Source: Prosthecobacter fusiformis (GTDB lineage: Bacteria; Verrucomicrobiota; Verrucomicrobiia; Verrucomicrobiales; Verrucomicrobiaceae). Taken from it: a stretch of 64,000 nt of DNA. The stretch lies in assembly GCF_004364345.1 (NCBI RefSeq), contig NZ_SOCA01000007.1, positions 124,001-188,000 of the forward strand, in the 5' to 3' direction. A program made the position numbers and the translations under genes. Below the pieces are notes generated by a model. That model ran no database searches and was not told the origin of the DNA. It saw only the letters and a list, made by a program, of their open reading frames with translations. Each line of letters begins with the position of its first letter. Positions within the stretch are counted from its first letter, which is position 1. Shown here one piece after another: positions 9,939-19,236 of this stretch.

Positions 9939-10694
9939 TCATGCCTCCAGGTCCCCGCTGCGGGCGATCTTGATGAACACATCCTCCAGCGAGTTTTCGG
10001 AAAACTTTTTCACAATCTGGTCCGGCGTCCCTTCCGCCACGATCTTGCCCTTGTGCAGGAAGATCACCCGGTCGCACACTTCCTCGATGTCACGCATGTT
10101 GTGGCTCGTGTACAGGATGCCGATGTTCCGCTCACTCTGTACCCGCCTCACCACTTTGCGCACCTTGTCGGCGATGTCCGGGTCAAGGCTTGCTGTCGGT
10201 TCATCCAGCATCAGCAGTTCAGGATCATTCAGGAAGGCCTTGCACAAATTTACACGCGTGGATTCCCCGGCGGAAAGTTGTCCCGTGACCCGGTTTCTCA
10301 GTTCCGTCACCTCCAGCAGTTCCAGCAGCTCGGCGATTTTCTTCTTCGCATTGGGTACGCCATAGATCTGGGCAAAGACCTGGAGGTTCTGCCACACCTT
10401 CAGGTTTCCTGGCAGGGCCACATAGGCGGAGGAAAAATTCGTCTTCTTCAGGATCTCGATCCGGTTTGCCTCCAGCGCCTTGCCAAAGGCAAAAAGGTCG
10501 CCCGAGGTTGGCAGGGTCAGCCCCAGCATGCAGTTCATCGCCGTCGTTTTTCCCGCCCCGTTTGCCCCCAGCAGCCCCAGGATTTCCCCACGGTGCAGCT
10601 TGAATGAAAAACGGTCCAGTGCCTTCACCCCGTCGAATTCGCGGGTGAGTTCACGGGCTTCCAAAATGACTTCGCGCGTGTCGGTGGCTGGCAT
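9939..10694 (-). CDS. ABC transporter ATP-binding protein
   Basis: ATPase of 251 residues that energises the adjacent ABC-2 permease. Walker A is GANGAGKTT, the signature is LSAGESTRVNLCKA (variant of LSGGQ), Walker B is LLMLDEPTASLDPD and the switch His lies in LYTSHNMRDIEEVC. The ATG at 10694 gives MPATDTREVILEARELTREF; a TTG 36 bases upstream would add a tail with no conserved features. The signature reads LSAGE, and the ASLDPDIADKV segment matches the ABC-2 exporter class. Confidence 0.93.
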   Translation of the reverse strand: MPATDTREVILEARELTREFDGVKALDRFSFKLHRGEILGLLGANGAGKTTAMNCMLGLTLPTSGDLFAFGKALEANRIEILKKTNFSSAYVALPGNLKVWQNLQVFAQIYGVPNAKKKIAELLELLEVTELRNRVTGQLSAGESTRVNLCKAFLNDPELLMLDEPTASLDPDIADKVRKVVRRVQSERNIGILYTSHNMRDIEEVCDRVIFLHKGKIVAEGTPDQIVKKFSENSLEDVFIKIARSGDLEA

Positions 10695-10781
10695 GGGCGC
10701 GCAGATTCGCTGGGAAGTGCAGAAATGCAAGAGCGGCCCGCACTTGCTGAACCCAGATAGACCGCCAGCCCTGCCTCAGCT

Positions 10782-11846
10782 TCACTGGCGGCTCAGTTCC
10801 AGTTCGATCTCCAGAAATTTATCCGCCAGTGGAGCCGTGAGATACCAGTGGTTGCTTTCACGTCCCAGCACCGTTTTGATCCTCCCCACACCCCGTCCCG
10901 CATTCCGGATTTCATACCACACACTCCGGGATGAAGAAGAATTGGAACGATCATACAAAAAGTTGAAGTAGGGGTTGCGGCTGCCATCCGGCCCAATTCC
11001 TGCCCACACAATGTCTTTGGCGTTCTTTTGATGGAGCTGGACTGAGATGACACGGTCCAGCGCATCTGTGATGAAGTGGATTTCATCAAAAACCTCCCCC
11101 CGGTCCAGGATGCCTAGATTGCCCCCGATATGCCAAAAGTGGATACTCAGCCCCTCTGGAAAGCACAGGCGGTTAGCGCGGTCAGACCTTAGCTTATAAG
11201 ACCCTTTGGGCAACGTCGCCAGAGCATCGCCGATAGGCATCAGCCATGTGATGCTGCTCCAGATTTTTTCGGGAGTGCCGGAGGTGCTCTGCAGCACCTT
11301 ACGGGAGTATTCAGCCAGACTCTGCAGCAGCACTTTGCGGCTATACAGGCTGGAGGGTATCCACGGATCATACAGAGCCATCTCACCCGGCTTCGGATTC
11401 AGCTTATCCGCAGCATGCACCTGGTCAGGCCTTGGCGTGTCCGCCACAGGGGCCAACGATTTTTGCCGGAGACCACGGATGAGTCCTGAGGCGCTGCCTT
11501 CTTCAAGATAGCGCGTGGCTTCGGAATCAAAGGTAAGTGTCACCGTTTGCTGATTCGGGTACGTCACCCGCAGTGTATCATGATCCAGCGCTTCCCATTG
11601 GCTGACCTGCTTTTCTCGGGTGAGCAGCGTACCATCCGCACGAAAGCAGACTAAAGTATCCGCTGTCGGGCTCTGCCAGGTCCATAAATACCCCTGGACG
11701 GCCTTGGCCAGCTCCGCTGCCGTCGTGCGTGGGGGATTGGAAACCGGTGCCGCTGTTTCAGCTTCAACCATCCCCCCTTGGGTGATAAAAAGGGCAATAA
11801 ACCAGCAGAAGGATCTGAATTTCTTAAGATTAAAACGAGGCATCAT
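10782..11846 (-). CDS. Hypothetical secreted protein
   Basis: Unrecognised protein of about 354 residues (start ATG at 11846, or the next codon at 11843). The N-terminus is a signal sequence (basic RFNLKKFRSF, then hydrophobic CWFIALFITQGG). A segment at about 40-110 (YLWTWQSPTADTLVCFRADG, then W..LD...LRVTYPN) reads like a small beta-sandwich in which the residual W.W and F..DG pattern suggests a lipocalin-like or DUF-type domain. The rest is a soluble region containing Trp- and Asp-rich strands (WYEIRNAGRGVGRIKT). The gene stands alone between the ABC exporter and a divergent oxidoreductase. Confidence 0.6.
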   Translation of the reverse strand: MMPRFNLKKFRSFCWFIALFITQGGMVEAETAAPVSNPPRTTAAELAKAVQGYLWTWQSPTADTLVCFRADGTLLTREKQVSQWEALDHDTLRVTYPNQQTVTLTFDSEATRYLEEGSASGLIRGLRQKSLAPVADTPRPDQVHAADKLNPKPGEMALYDPWIPSSLYSRKVLLQSLAEYSRKVLQSTSGTPEKIWSSITWLMPIGDALATLPKGSYKLRSDRANRLCFPEGLSIHFWHIGGNLGILDRGEVFDEIHFITDALDRVISVQLHQKNAKDIVWAGIGPDGSRNPYFNFLYDRSNSSSSRSVWYEIRNAGRGVGRIKTVLGRESNHWYLTAPLADKFLEIELELSRQ

Positions 11847-12054
11847 GCTCAGTGGAACTGGATGTAGGCTGCAATGCAAACAGCCTGCTAAGAATCAGGC
11901 TAGCAGATTAAATTCCAATTCGATAGCCTAATACAAATGTTTATCGGTAAATTGTGCGATTCTTACAGGCGATTTTTCTCCGTCCTTTGCGGATCACCTT
12001 CAAATAAGACTGTCCAAAACCATGGCCAGCACTCCTAATGGAGCCTGACCAACC

Positions 12055-14097
12055 ATGAAAAGACTGACCCTGTTGCTATCATCCCTCACCCTCCTGGCTC
12101 AGGCCGCTACGGAATCTGACGTTCTCGTCTATGGCGCCACCCCCGGCGGATTCTGCGCCGCCATCGCCGCCGCCAGGGAAGGGGCTTCCGTCGTTTTGCT
12201 TGAGCCCACCGACCACATCGGCGGCGTCAACACCGGCGGCTTGAGCTTTAGCGATTCCAACCAGACCGTTCGCAACACCGTCATGGGCCTCTTCGACGAA
12301 TGGCATAGCCGCGTCGAGAAAGACTATGTCCAGCGCGGCATTGAGCTGCCGTATAAGGTCAGCGTCAAAGACCAGAGCAAGTGGACCTATGAACCCAGTG
12401 TCGCCATGCGCATCACAAAGCAGATGCTAGATGAAGCGGGTGTCAAGGTCCTGCCCGAGCATGAACTCAAGACGGTGCTCAAAGATGGCCCGCACATCAC
12501 TGGTCTCACCACCACCCAGGGAGAGTTTACGGCCAAAACATTTGTCGATGCCACTTATGAAGGAGACCTCCTCGCCGCTGCGGGTGTGAGCTGGACCATC
12601 GGGCGCGAGGGCAAAAAGGAGTTTGGTGAATCCTTCGCTGGCAAGCAGTATCCTAAATCCAAACTCCCCATCAATGGTTTTGATGAAAACGGTAAAGTCC
12701 TCCCCCTCATCACCACCGATGATGCTGGTGCCGAGGATGAAGGGGATAAAAACGTCATGGTGTATAGCTTCCGCCTCTGCCTGACGAAGGAGGCGGCCAA
12801 CCGTGTGCCCTTCCCGAAGCCCGCTGCTTATGATCCGGCTCGGTTCGAGGTCCTGCGCCGTTATTTTGCTGCCGAAAGACAGCCCCATCTTCTTTGGGAT
12901 CTCTATCCTCTGCCTAACAACAAGTTTGATGCTAACAACGGCATCGGCAAGCATTTCTCCATGGGCCTGGTCGGTGCCTGCAATGGCTGGAGCGAGGCCG
13001 ATGCCGCTGGCCGGGCAAAGATCTGGGAAGCGCACAAGCAATACACCCTGGAGCTCTACCACTTCCTGACCACCGATGCCGCCGTGCCCGAGTTCCTACG
13101 CAAGCAATTGGGTGAGCTGGGCCTCTGCAAAGATGAGTTCCCAGAATACGGCCACTGGTCACCCCAGCTTTATGTTCGCGAGGGTCGTCGTATGCAGGGC
13201 ATGTACGTCGTCAGCCAGAAGGACATCATGGACCAGCCGGAAAAGGAAGACGCCATCGCCGTCTCCTCCTTTCCCATTGATTCACATGACTGCCAGCGCG
13301 TAGCCCTGAAGGATGGCGGCGTCATCAATGAAGGCACCATTTTTCCTGTGCGCATCCCAGGGCGCAGGCACGGCTATGCTTACCACATCCCCTATCGCAG
13401 CGTGCTGCCCCGGCCTGAAGAATGTGATAACCTCCTCGTTCCAATCGCCCTTTCTTGCACTCATGTGGCCATCTCCTCCATCCGTGTGGAACCCACCTGG
13501 ATGATTCTCGGCCAGAGTGCCGGCATTGCGGCTGCCCTTTCCGCCAAGCAAAACGTCGCCGTGCAGAAGCTCCCCTATGTCCTGCTGAAGGAGCGGCTGC
13601 TCGCTCAAAAACAAGTGCTGGAACTCCCGGTGCTCCCTGAGCTTCCTCCAGAGGCGGTGACTGAAATGAGCATTGATCCCTCAAAACTGGAAGGCATTGT
13701 TCTCGATGATTCCCGGGCGGAACTGGCCGGTGCTTGGAAAAAGGCATCCAGTTTCAAACCCTATGTCGGTAACGGTTACCTGCACGATGACCGCCGCGCC
13801 GATGGGCAATCAGTGGCCACCTTCCAGTTCAAAGTTCCAGCCAGTGGCAAATACGAAGTTCGCATGGCCTATTCGGCACATGAAACACGCGCGAAAAATG
13901 TTCCGGTCGAAATCGTCAGCGGCAGCCAGACCAGCCGTCTCACAGTGGACCAGACTCAGCCCTTCCCAAAAGCGGAAGGCTTCCGCAGCATCGGTTCCGT
14001 AGAATTGGCGGAAGGGGCAGCCACCCTTAAAATCAGCAACGAAGGCACGGCTGGTTTTGTCATCCTCGATGCCATCCAACTGGTTAAAGCGAACTAG
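12055..14097 (+). CDS. Secreted FAD-dependent oxidoreductase with golvesin-like C-terminal domain
   Basis: Protein of 680 residues: signal peptide MKRLTLLLSSLTLLAQAA, then an FAD_oxidored (PF12831-type) domain. The dinucleotide-binding start is VLVYGATPGGFCAAIAAARE with the GGVNTGGLS segment after it. Further family blocks are DATYEGDLLAAAGVSWTIGR and the late GRRHGYAYHIPYRSVLPR and LGQSAGIAAALS segments. From about residue 550 a separate beta-sandwich (FKPYVGNGYLHDD, then YEVRMAYSAHETRAKNVPV) resembles the golvesin/xanthan-lyase carbohydrate-binding-like domain. Such enzymes are common in Verrucomicrobia and Planctomycetes and are linked by context to polysaccharide use, but the substrate is unknown. 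A paralogue without the tail lies at 57028-58665. Confidence 0.88.
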   Translation: MKRLTLLLSSLTLLAQAATESDVLVYGATPGGFCAAIAAAREGASVVLLEPTDHIGGVNTGGLSFSDSNQTVRNTVMGLFDEWHSRVEKDYVQRGIELPYKVSVKDQSKWTYEPSVAMRITKQMLDEAGVKVLPEHELKTVLKDGPHITGLTTTQGEFTAKTFVDATYEGDLLAAAGVSWTIGREGKKEFGESFAGKQYPKSKLPINGFDENGKVLPLITTDDAGAEDEGDKNVMVYSFRLCLTKEAANRVPFPKPAAYDPARFEVLRRYFAAERQPHLLWDLYPLPNNKFDANNGIGKHFSMGLVGACNGWSEADAAGRAKIWEAHKQYTLELYHFLTTDAAVPEFLRKQLGELGLCKDEFPEYGHWSPQLYVREGRRMQGMYVVSQKDIMDQPEKEDAIAVSSFPIDSHDCQRVALKDGGVINEGTIFPVRIPGRRHGYAYHIPYRSVLPRPEECDNLLVPIALSCTHVAISSIRVEPTWMILGQSAGIAAALSAKQNVAVQKLPYVLLKERLLAQKQVLELPVLPELPPEAVTEMSIDPSKLEGIVLDDSRAELAGAWKKASSFKPYVGNGYLHDDRRADGQSVATFQFKVPASGKYEVRMAYSAHETRAKNVPVEIVSGSQTSRLTVDQTQPFPKAEGFRSIGSVELAEGAATLKISNEGTAGFVILDAIQLVKAN

Positions 14098-14114
14098 TCC
14101 GCCACGCCTGTCTA

Positions 14115-14139
14115 GGGGCTTCACGCCTTGTGAAGCCCC
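14115..14139. terminator. Hairpin between convergent genes
   Basis: A perfect 10-bp stem (14115-14124 GGGGCTTCAC with 14130-14139, loop GCCTT) lies 18 bases after the oxidoreductase stop and just beyond the stop of the convergent aldo-keto reductase gene. There is no long T tract, so its efficiency is uncertain. Confidence 0.75.
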
Positions 14140-14151
14140 AACTCATCACGT

Positions 14152-15186
14152 TCATTTCGTCGGGAACGGATTCCGCTCATCAAACCCGGCCTGATGCCAG
14201 TAAGGGTAAGTCTTCGGCTTGTCGCTCGCCGCATCCAGCTTAGCCACCTGCTCAGTTGTCAGGTTCCAGCCCACTGCACCCAGGTTCTGTCTCAGTTGTT
14301 CCTCCGTCCGAGCACCGATGATCACGGTGGAAACCGTCGGCCTTTGCAGCAGCCAGTTCAGCGCCACCTGCGGTACTGATTTGCCCGTTTCCGCCGCCAC
14401 TTCATCCAGGGCATCCACCACCTTGTAAAGGTACTCATCATCCACCTGCGGACCCATCTGGTTGCTCAGTGTGTGGTTCAGTCGGCTCGTCTCCGGGCGT
14501 GGCTGGTTGCGCCGGATTTTCCCCGTTAGCCGTCCCCAGCCCAGCGGGCTCCACACCACCGCGCCCACCTTTTGGTCCAGCCCCAGAGGCATCAGTTCCC
14601 ACTCATAATCCCGCCCGATCAGCGAATAATAAGTCTGGTTGGCCACATAGCGTGAAAGGCCAAATTTTTCCGCATAAGCCTGCGCCTTCATCAGGTGCCA
14701 GCCGGAAAAATTGGAGGCCCCGATGTAGCGGATCTTCCCGGCTCGCACCAGATCATCCAGCGTGTTCATCACCTCTTCCACCGGCGTCATCGCATCGAAT
14801 CCGTGGAGCTGATAAAGGTCGATGTAATCCGTGCCCAGCCTTTTCAGGCTCGCATCCACCGCACGGGTGAGATGCCAGCGGGAGGAACCCACATGGTTAG
14901 GCCCGTCGCCAAAACGGAAGGTGCCTTTGGTGGAGATGAGCACTTCGTCACGGCGGCCCTTGATCGCCTGGCCCAGGATCTCCTCTGCCATGCCCATGGA
15001 GTAAATGTCTGCGGTATCAAACATGTTCAGTCCGTGCTCCAGGCAGATGTCGATGAGCCGTGATGCCTCGGAAACATCCGATGCCCCCCATTCCTTGAAA
15101 AATTCCGTGCCACCACCAAAGGTGCCCGTTCCAAAGGTCAATACCGGTACTTTGAATCCTGATCCGCCGAGTTGTCTGTATTCCAT
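14152..15186 (-). CDS. Aldo/keto reductase
   Basis: NADPH-dependent carbonyl reductase of 344 residues with the AKR (beta/alpha)8 fold. Catalytic tetrad candidates: Asp in NMFDTADIYS, Tyr in ADIYS, Lys in VLISTKGTF and His in DLYQLHGFD. The NADPH-binding end has the SNFSGWH and STVIIGARTEEQL segments. It is the last gene of a three-gene operon (ene-reductase, luciferase-like, this gene) with a 21-base gap upstream. The physiological substrate is unknown; context suggests reactive carbonyl detoxification. Confidence 0.93.
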   Translation of the reverse strand: MEYRQLGGSGFKVPVLTFGTGTFGGGTEFFKEWGASDVSEASRLIDICLEHGLNMFDTADIYSMGMAEEILGQAIKGRRDEVLISTKGTFRFGDGPNHVGSSRWHLTRAVDASLKRLGTDYIDLYQLHGFDAMTPVEEVMNTLDDLVRAGKIRYIGASNFSGWHLMKAQAYAEKFGLSRYVANQTYYSLIGRDYEWELMPLGLDQKVGAVVWSPLGWGRLTGKIRRNQPRPETSRLNHTLSNQMGPQVDDEYLYKVVDALDEVAAETGKSVPQVALNWLLQRPTVSTVIIGARTEEQLRQNLGAVGWNLTTEQVAKLDAASDKPKTYPYWHQAGFDERNPFPTK

Positions 15187-15207
15187 AAGAGTGTGTTCGT
15201 TTTGAGG

Positions 15208-16242
15208 TTAAGAATGTGTTTTGGAGGCAAGGGAAGTGTTGATGTCCTGAAACACGCCAGCGGCGATTTCAAAGGAGCGCAGCCGCGCTTGCGGGTCAAA
15301 AATGTGCGCCGTTGCAATGAGCTCGTCCGCCTGCGTCGCGTCCAGTAAAGTCTCGATCTGTCGGCGCAGTGTCACTGGACCGCCCACCGCTGAGCAGCTC
15401 GTCATCCGGTCCACCTGCGCTGCTTCCACCGGATTCCACACTTCGTCGATGTCATCCACCGGTGCCTGGAGTTCCCGAGGCCTGCCCCGGATCAGGTTCA
15501 GAAACACCTGCTGTAGGGAGCTGAAAAGCCGTGTCGCCTCATCATCTGTATCGGCCGCGATGACGTTCACGCCCACCATTGCATGTGGCTTGTCCAGAAA
15601 CACGGATGGTTTGAACCGCGTCCGGTAAATATTCAGCGCCTGATACAAAAGCTCCGGCGCAAAGTGGGAGGCAAAGGCAAACGGCAGCCCTGTCTCCGCC
15701 GCCAAACTCGCACTGAAGGTGCTGCTGCCTAACAAATAGATGGGCACATTCGTATCCTGTCCAGGCACCGCCCGCACTTTTTGTCCTGGCTGTATTTTGC
15801 CCAGGTAGCCTTGCAACTCTTGCAGGTCTTCAGGAAAGGTATCCCCGCTGCTGCCCAGTCCCCGGCGCAACGCCCGTGAAGTCGTCTGGTCCCCACCCGG
15901 TGCCCGTCCCAGGCCCAGGTCGATCCGCCCCGGATATAGGGATTCCAGGGTGCCAAACTGCTCCGCAATCACCAGCGGCGCATGGTTCGGCAGCATGATT
16001 CCGCCGGAGCCGATTCGCATCTTCGTGGTCCCTCCTGCCAGGTGGCCGATCACCACCGACGTCGCCGCGCTGGCCACCCCGGGGATGTTGTGATGCTCCG
16101 CCACCCAGTAGCGGTGGTATCCCCATCGCTCCGCATGTTGAGCTAGGTCCAGCGACCGGCTCAGGGCCTCAGATGCCGTGCTCCCTTGCACAATCGGCAC
16201 TAGGTCCAGGACAGAATAAAGGAACCCGGATGTACGTTTCAT
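15208..16242 (-). CDS. LLM-class (luciferase-like) flavin-dependent oxidoreductase
   Basis: Protein of 344 residues of the bacterial luciferase-like family (MsnO8/YhbW-like subgroup). Recognisable blocks: [20 protein letters not shown] at the start, [54 protein letters not shown]. It overlaps the stop of the upstream ene-reductase gene by four bases (16239-16242), which implies coupled translation. It probably uses reduced flavin with O2; the substrate is not predictable. Confidence 0.92.
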   Translation of the reverse strand: MKRTSGFLYSVLDLVPIVQGSTASEALSRSLDLAQHAERWGYHRYWVAEHHNIPGVASAATSVVIGHLAGGTTKMRIGSGGIMLPNHAPLVIAEQFGTLESLYPGRIDLGLGRAPGGDQTTSRALRRGLGSSGDTFPEDLQELQGYLGKIQPGQKVRAVPGQDTNVPIYLLGSSTFSASLAAETGLPFAFASHFAPELLYQALNIYRTRFKPSVFLDKPHAMVGVNVIAADTDDEATRLFSSLQQVFLNLIRGRPRELQAPVDDIDEVWNPVEAAQVDRMTSCSAVGGPVTLRRQIETLLDATQADELIATAHIFDPQARLRSFEIAAGVFQDINTSLASKTHS

Positions 16243-17288
16243 AGTGCTGGGTAATCGGTGTAGCCCTTCGGCCCGTCTGCATAGAACGTCTGTGGATCCG
16301 CCGGATTTAAAGCCGCCTTTTTGGCAAACCGCTCCGGCAGGTCAGGATTAGCGATGAAGGGTACCCCAAAAGCAACCGCATCCGCATCTCCAGCTGCGAT
16401 GATTTCATTGCCCGTTTCCAGGGTAAACTTTTCATTCGCCACATACACCCCGCCAAAGGCCTTCTTCAGCGCAGGCCCCAGGCTGTCTGGACCCTGCTTC
16501 TCACGGGCACAGATAAAGGCAATCTTTCGCCGCCCCAGTTCACGCGCCACATAACCAAAAGTTTCGCCAGGGTTTGCATCCCCTATATCATGAGCATCCC
16601 CACGCGGTGCCAGATGCATGCCCACCCGGTCCGCTCCCCAGACGGAGATGGCCGCATCCGTCACCTCCAGCATCAGCCGCGCCCGGTTTTCTACCGATCC
16701 GCCATACTCGTCCGTGCGCAGATTGGTCTTCGTCTGTAAAAACTGGTCCAGCAGGTAGCCGTTCGCACCGTGGATTTCCACCCCGTCAAACCCGGCTTTC
16801 TGCGCATTCTCTGCACCTTTGCGATAAGCCTCAATCACCCCGGGGATCTCAGTCAGCTCCAGCGCCCGTGGCGTTACAAAAGGCTTCTCCGGCCGTACCA
16901 AGCTCACATGTCCCGCAGGCTTCACCGCGCTCGGGGCCACTGGCAGCTCTCCATTGAGAAACATGGGGTCAGACATCCGGCCCACATGCCACAGCTGTAA
17001 GAAGATGCGCCCCCCCGCCTCATGCACCGTTTTGGTGACCAGCTTCCAGCCTTCCACCTGCTCATCAGACCAGATACCCGGCGTATTCGCATACCCAACT
17101 CCCATGGGGGTGACGGACGTAGCCTCACTCAAAATCAAGCCCGCTCCGGATCGCTGGCGGTAGTATTCCGCCATCAATGCATTCGGGACACGCTCAGTCC
17201 CGGCGCGGCTGCGGGTCAGGGGAGCCATAAAAATGCGATTGGGCAGGTGCAGGGAGCCGAGCTGAAGCGAATCAAAAAGGGAGGACAT
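16239..17288 (-). CDS. Alkene reductase, Old Yellow Enzyme family (NemA-like)
   Basis: FMN enzyme of 349 residues that reduces activated C=C bonds or nitro groups of electrophiles. Family marks: [11 protein letters not shown] (flavin-binding Thr/Arg), [12 protein letters not shown] (His-Val-Gly-Arg), [18 protein letters not shown] and [16 protein letters not shown]. The conserved FMN-pocket His/Asn pair reads IHGAN. It is first in an operon that diverges from an ArsR-type regulator across 67 bases containing an inverted repeat, an arrangement known from NemR/NemA-type stress circuits (there with TetR). Confidence 0.94.
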   Translation of the reverse strand: MSSLFDSLQLGSLHLPNRIFMAPLTRSRAGTERVPNALMAEYYRQRSGAGLILSEATSVTPMGVGYANTPGIWSDEQVEGWKLVTKTVHEAGGRIFLQLWHVGRMSDPMFLNGELPVAPSAVKPAGHVSLVRPEKPFVTPRALELTEIPGVIEAYRKGAENAQKAGFDGVEIHGANGYLLDQFLQTKTNLRTDEYGGSVENRARLMLEVTDAAISVWGADRVGMHLAPRGDAHDIGDANPGETFGYVARELGRRKIAFICAREKQGPDSLGPALKKAFGGVYVANEKFTLETGNEIIAAGDADAVAFGVPFIANPDLPERFAKKAALNPADPQTFYADGPKGYTDYPAL

Positions 17289-17293
17289 ATATG

Positions 17294-17324
17294 TTAGTTC
17301 TATTGTTCACTAATACGGAACTAA
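17294..17324. promoter_or_regulatory. Putative operator of the ArsR-type regulator
   Basis: The 67-base divergent spacer contains TTAGTTC (17294-17300) and its exact inverse GAACTAA (17318-17324). Nested in it is TTAGT-N10-ACTAA (17294-17313). Either palindrome could bind a dimeric winged-helix regulator and control both directions. Inference from symmetry and position. Confidence 0.5.
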
Positions 17325-17355
17325 AGAATCATTGAACTGCAAGTGATTTTTGTGT

Positions 17356-17700
17356 ATGATTAAAACCATCAGACCGCTCCACCATCCTTCACCCGAAAGC
17401 ATCACCGTCACAGGCATCCTCCACGCCCTGTCTGATCCGGTGCGGATCAGCATTGTCGCGGAGCTTCGCAAGGCCGAAGGCGGGCTTAACTGCATCGAGA
17501 CCACCAGCCGTCTCCAGTTCTCCATGCCCAAGTCCACCTGCTCCCAGCATTACCGCATTTTGCGTGAATCCGGATTGATCTATAGCGAGCGACGCGGAGT
17601 GGAACTGACCAGCCGGGTCAGGCGTAAAGAATTGGACAGCCGCTTCCCCGGCCTCCTGGATGCCATCCTCAAAGCCTGGCGCAAAGAGCAGGAAGGTTAG
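17356..17700 (+). CDS. ArsR-type winged-helix transcriptional regulator
   Basis: DNA-binding protein of 114 residues. The ArsR core ILHALSDPVRISIVAELRKAE, the recognition region MPKSTCSQHYRILRESGLI and the wing ERRGVELTSRVR are all clear, ending with the common RFPGLLDAIL tail. Only scattered Cys residues (in LNCIE and STCSQH) are present and no ArsR metal box ELCVCDL. A thiol- or ligand-based sensor fits the neighbouring flavin reductases better than a metal sensor (inference). The ATG at 17356 is used; a TTG six bases upstream is possible. The MFS exporter gene follows 15 bases later. Confidence 0.9.
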   Translation: MIKTIRPLHHPSPESITVTGILHALSDPVRISIVAELRKAEGGLNCIETTSRLQFSMPKSTCSQHYRILRESGLIYSERRGVELTSRVRRKELDSRFPGLLDAILKAWRKEQEG

Positions 17701-17715
17701 CCCGGCAGTTTCAAG

Positions 17716-19155
17716 ATGACTTCACAACCAACTCTCCCCGCCCGGCACCCATCTCTCACCGTGCTGCCCTGGCTGGTAGCGGTGGCCCTGTTCATGGAGA
17801 ACCTGGACGCCACCATCCTCAATACGGCCGTCCCCACCATGTCCGCCAGTCTCGGCGTGGAGCCGCTGAGCCTGAAGTCCGTCCTTACCAGTTACACGCT
17901 AAGCCTCGCCGTCTTCATTCCCGTCAGCGGCTGGATGGCAGATCGTTTTGGTACAAAGCGTGTCTTCTCCCTGGCCATCGTCCTCTTCACCATCGGCTCC
18001 CTCCTGTGCGCCGTCTCGTACAATCCGCCCATGCTGGTCGTCTCCCGCATCATTCAGGGCATGGGAGGAGCCATGATGATGCCCGTGGGTCGCATCGCCC
18101 TCGTTCGCTCCTTCCCCCGGTCCGAGATGCTCAGAATAACCACTTATGTGATCATTCCTGCTCTCATCGGACCCCTCATCGGCCCCTCCCTGGGCGGAGC
18201 CATCATTCACTGGTTTTCCTGGCGCATCATCTTCCTCTTGAATGTCCCCTTTGCTATCGCCGGTCTTTGGCTCGCCTCCCGGCACATGCCGGATTTCCGG
18301 GACACAGAAGCCCCTCCTTTAGACAAGTCCGGCTTCTTCCTCTTCGGCAGCGGCATCGCCCTCCTTTCCTATGTGCTTGAGGTCTTCGGTGAGCACACCC
18401 TTTCCCCGATGACCCTCGGCCTCATGACCCTCGTTTCCCTGGGGCTTCTGACCGCCTACTGGCGGGATTCACGTCAAAGCAGCGCTCCATTGCTATCCGT
18501 CCGCCTGTTTAAAATACGCACCTTCCGCCTATCCGTCATCGGCGGTTTCGTCACCCGCCTCGGCGTCGGCGGCATGCCCTTTCTGCTGCCGCTTCTTTAT
18601 CAAATTGGCCTCGGTTTCCCGCCTTGGCAGGCGGGCCTTCTCACCATCCCGCTCGCCCTCGCCGCCATTGGCATGAAGGTCATCAGCCGCCCGCTGCTCG
18701 CCCGCTTTGGTCACCGCCCCGTGCTCATTGTGAATACCGTCTTGTTAGGCCTCAACATCACCATCTTTACCCAGGTTGGTCCCGGCACCAGCATCTGGAT
18801 GATCCTCCCCCTCAGCTTCACCCAGGGGTTCTTTTCCTCCCTCCAGTTCACCAGCATGAACACCCTCATCTTCGCCGATGTGGACGACCGCGATGCCAGC
18901 AAAGCCAGCAGCCTAGCCAGCACCGGCCAGCAGATGTCCGCCAGCTTCGGCGTCGCCATCGCCTCCATGCTCACCGCCTTCTTCATCGGCGGCCTGGACC
19001 AGACCAATCCCCTCGTCACCGTCCCCGCCCTCCATCACGCCTTCCTCACCATGGGCCTCCTCACCATGCTCTCCTCCTTCACCTTCTGGAGCCTCAAAAA
19101 CAGCGACGGCGACAACGTCAGTCTCCACCACTCCCCCACCCAGCCGGAGGCGTAA
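17716..19155 (+). CDS. MFS multidrug exporter, DHA2 (EmrB/QacA) type
   Basis: Integral membrane protein of 479 residues with about 14 hydrophobic segments. Motif D1 near residue 29 reads LDATILNTAVPTM, motif A follows in GWMADRFGTKRVF, and motif C-like RIIQGMGGAMMMPVGR is present. The gene sits directly behind the ArsR-type regulator, so repression of the pump by that regulator is likely. The cargo is unknown; drugs or electrophilic organics are plausible. Confidence 0.93.
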   Translation: MTSQPTLPARHPSLTVLPWLVAVALFMENLDATILNTAVPTMSASLGVEPLSLKSVLTSYTLSLAVFIPVSGWMADRFGTKRVFSLAIVLFTIGSLLCAVSYNPPMLVVSRIIQGMGGAMMMPVGRIALVRSFPRSEMLRITTYVIIPALIGPLIGPSLGGAIIHWFSWRIIFLLNVPFAIAGLWLASRHMPDFRDTEAPPLDKSGFFLFGSGIALLSYVLEVFGEHTLSPMTLGLMTLVSLGLLTAYWRDSRQSSAPLLSVRLFKIRTFRLSVIGGFVTRLGVGGMPFLLPLLYQIGLGFPPWQAGLLTIPLALAAIGMKVISRPLLARFGHRPVLIVNTVLLGLNITIFTQVGPGTSIWMILPLSFTQGFFSSLQFTSMNTLIFADVDDRDASKASSLASTGQQMSASFGVAIASMLTAFFIGGLDQTNPLVTVPALHHAFLTMGLLTMLSSFTFWSLKNSDGDNVSLHHSPTQPEA

Positions 19156-19168
19156 CAAAAAGCACTCC

Positions 19169-19182
19169 CGAGCTTGAGCTCG
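19169..19182. terminator. Small hairpin between convergent genes
   Basis: CGAGCT-TG-AGCTCG followed by a short A run, 14 bases after the MFS gene stop. It may act as a weak terminator; the two-base loop means the inner pairs would open. Confidence 0.35.
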
Positions 19183-19236
19183 AAAAAGTCTGCAGCTTAT
19201 TGAACCACGGGAAAGCTCAAAACAAAGTCCTCGGGT

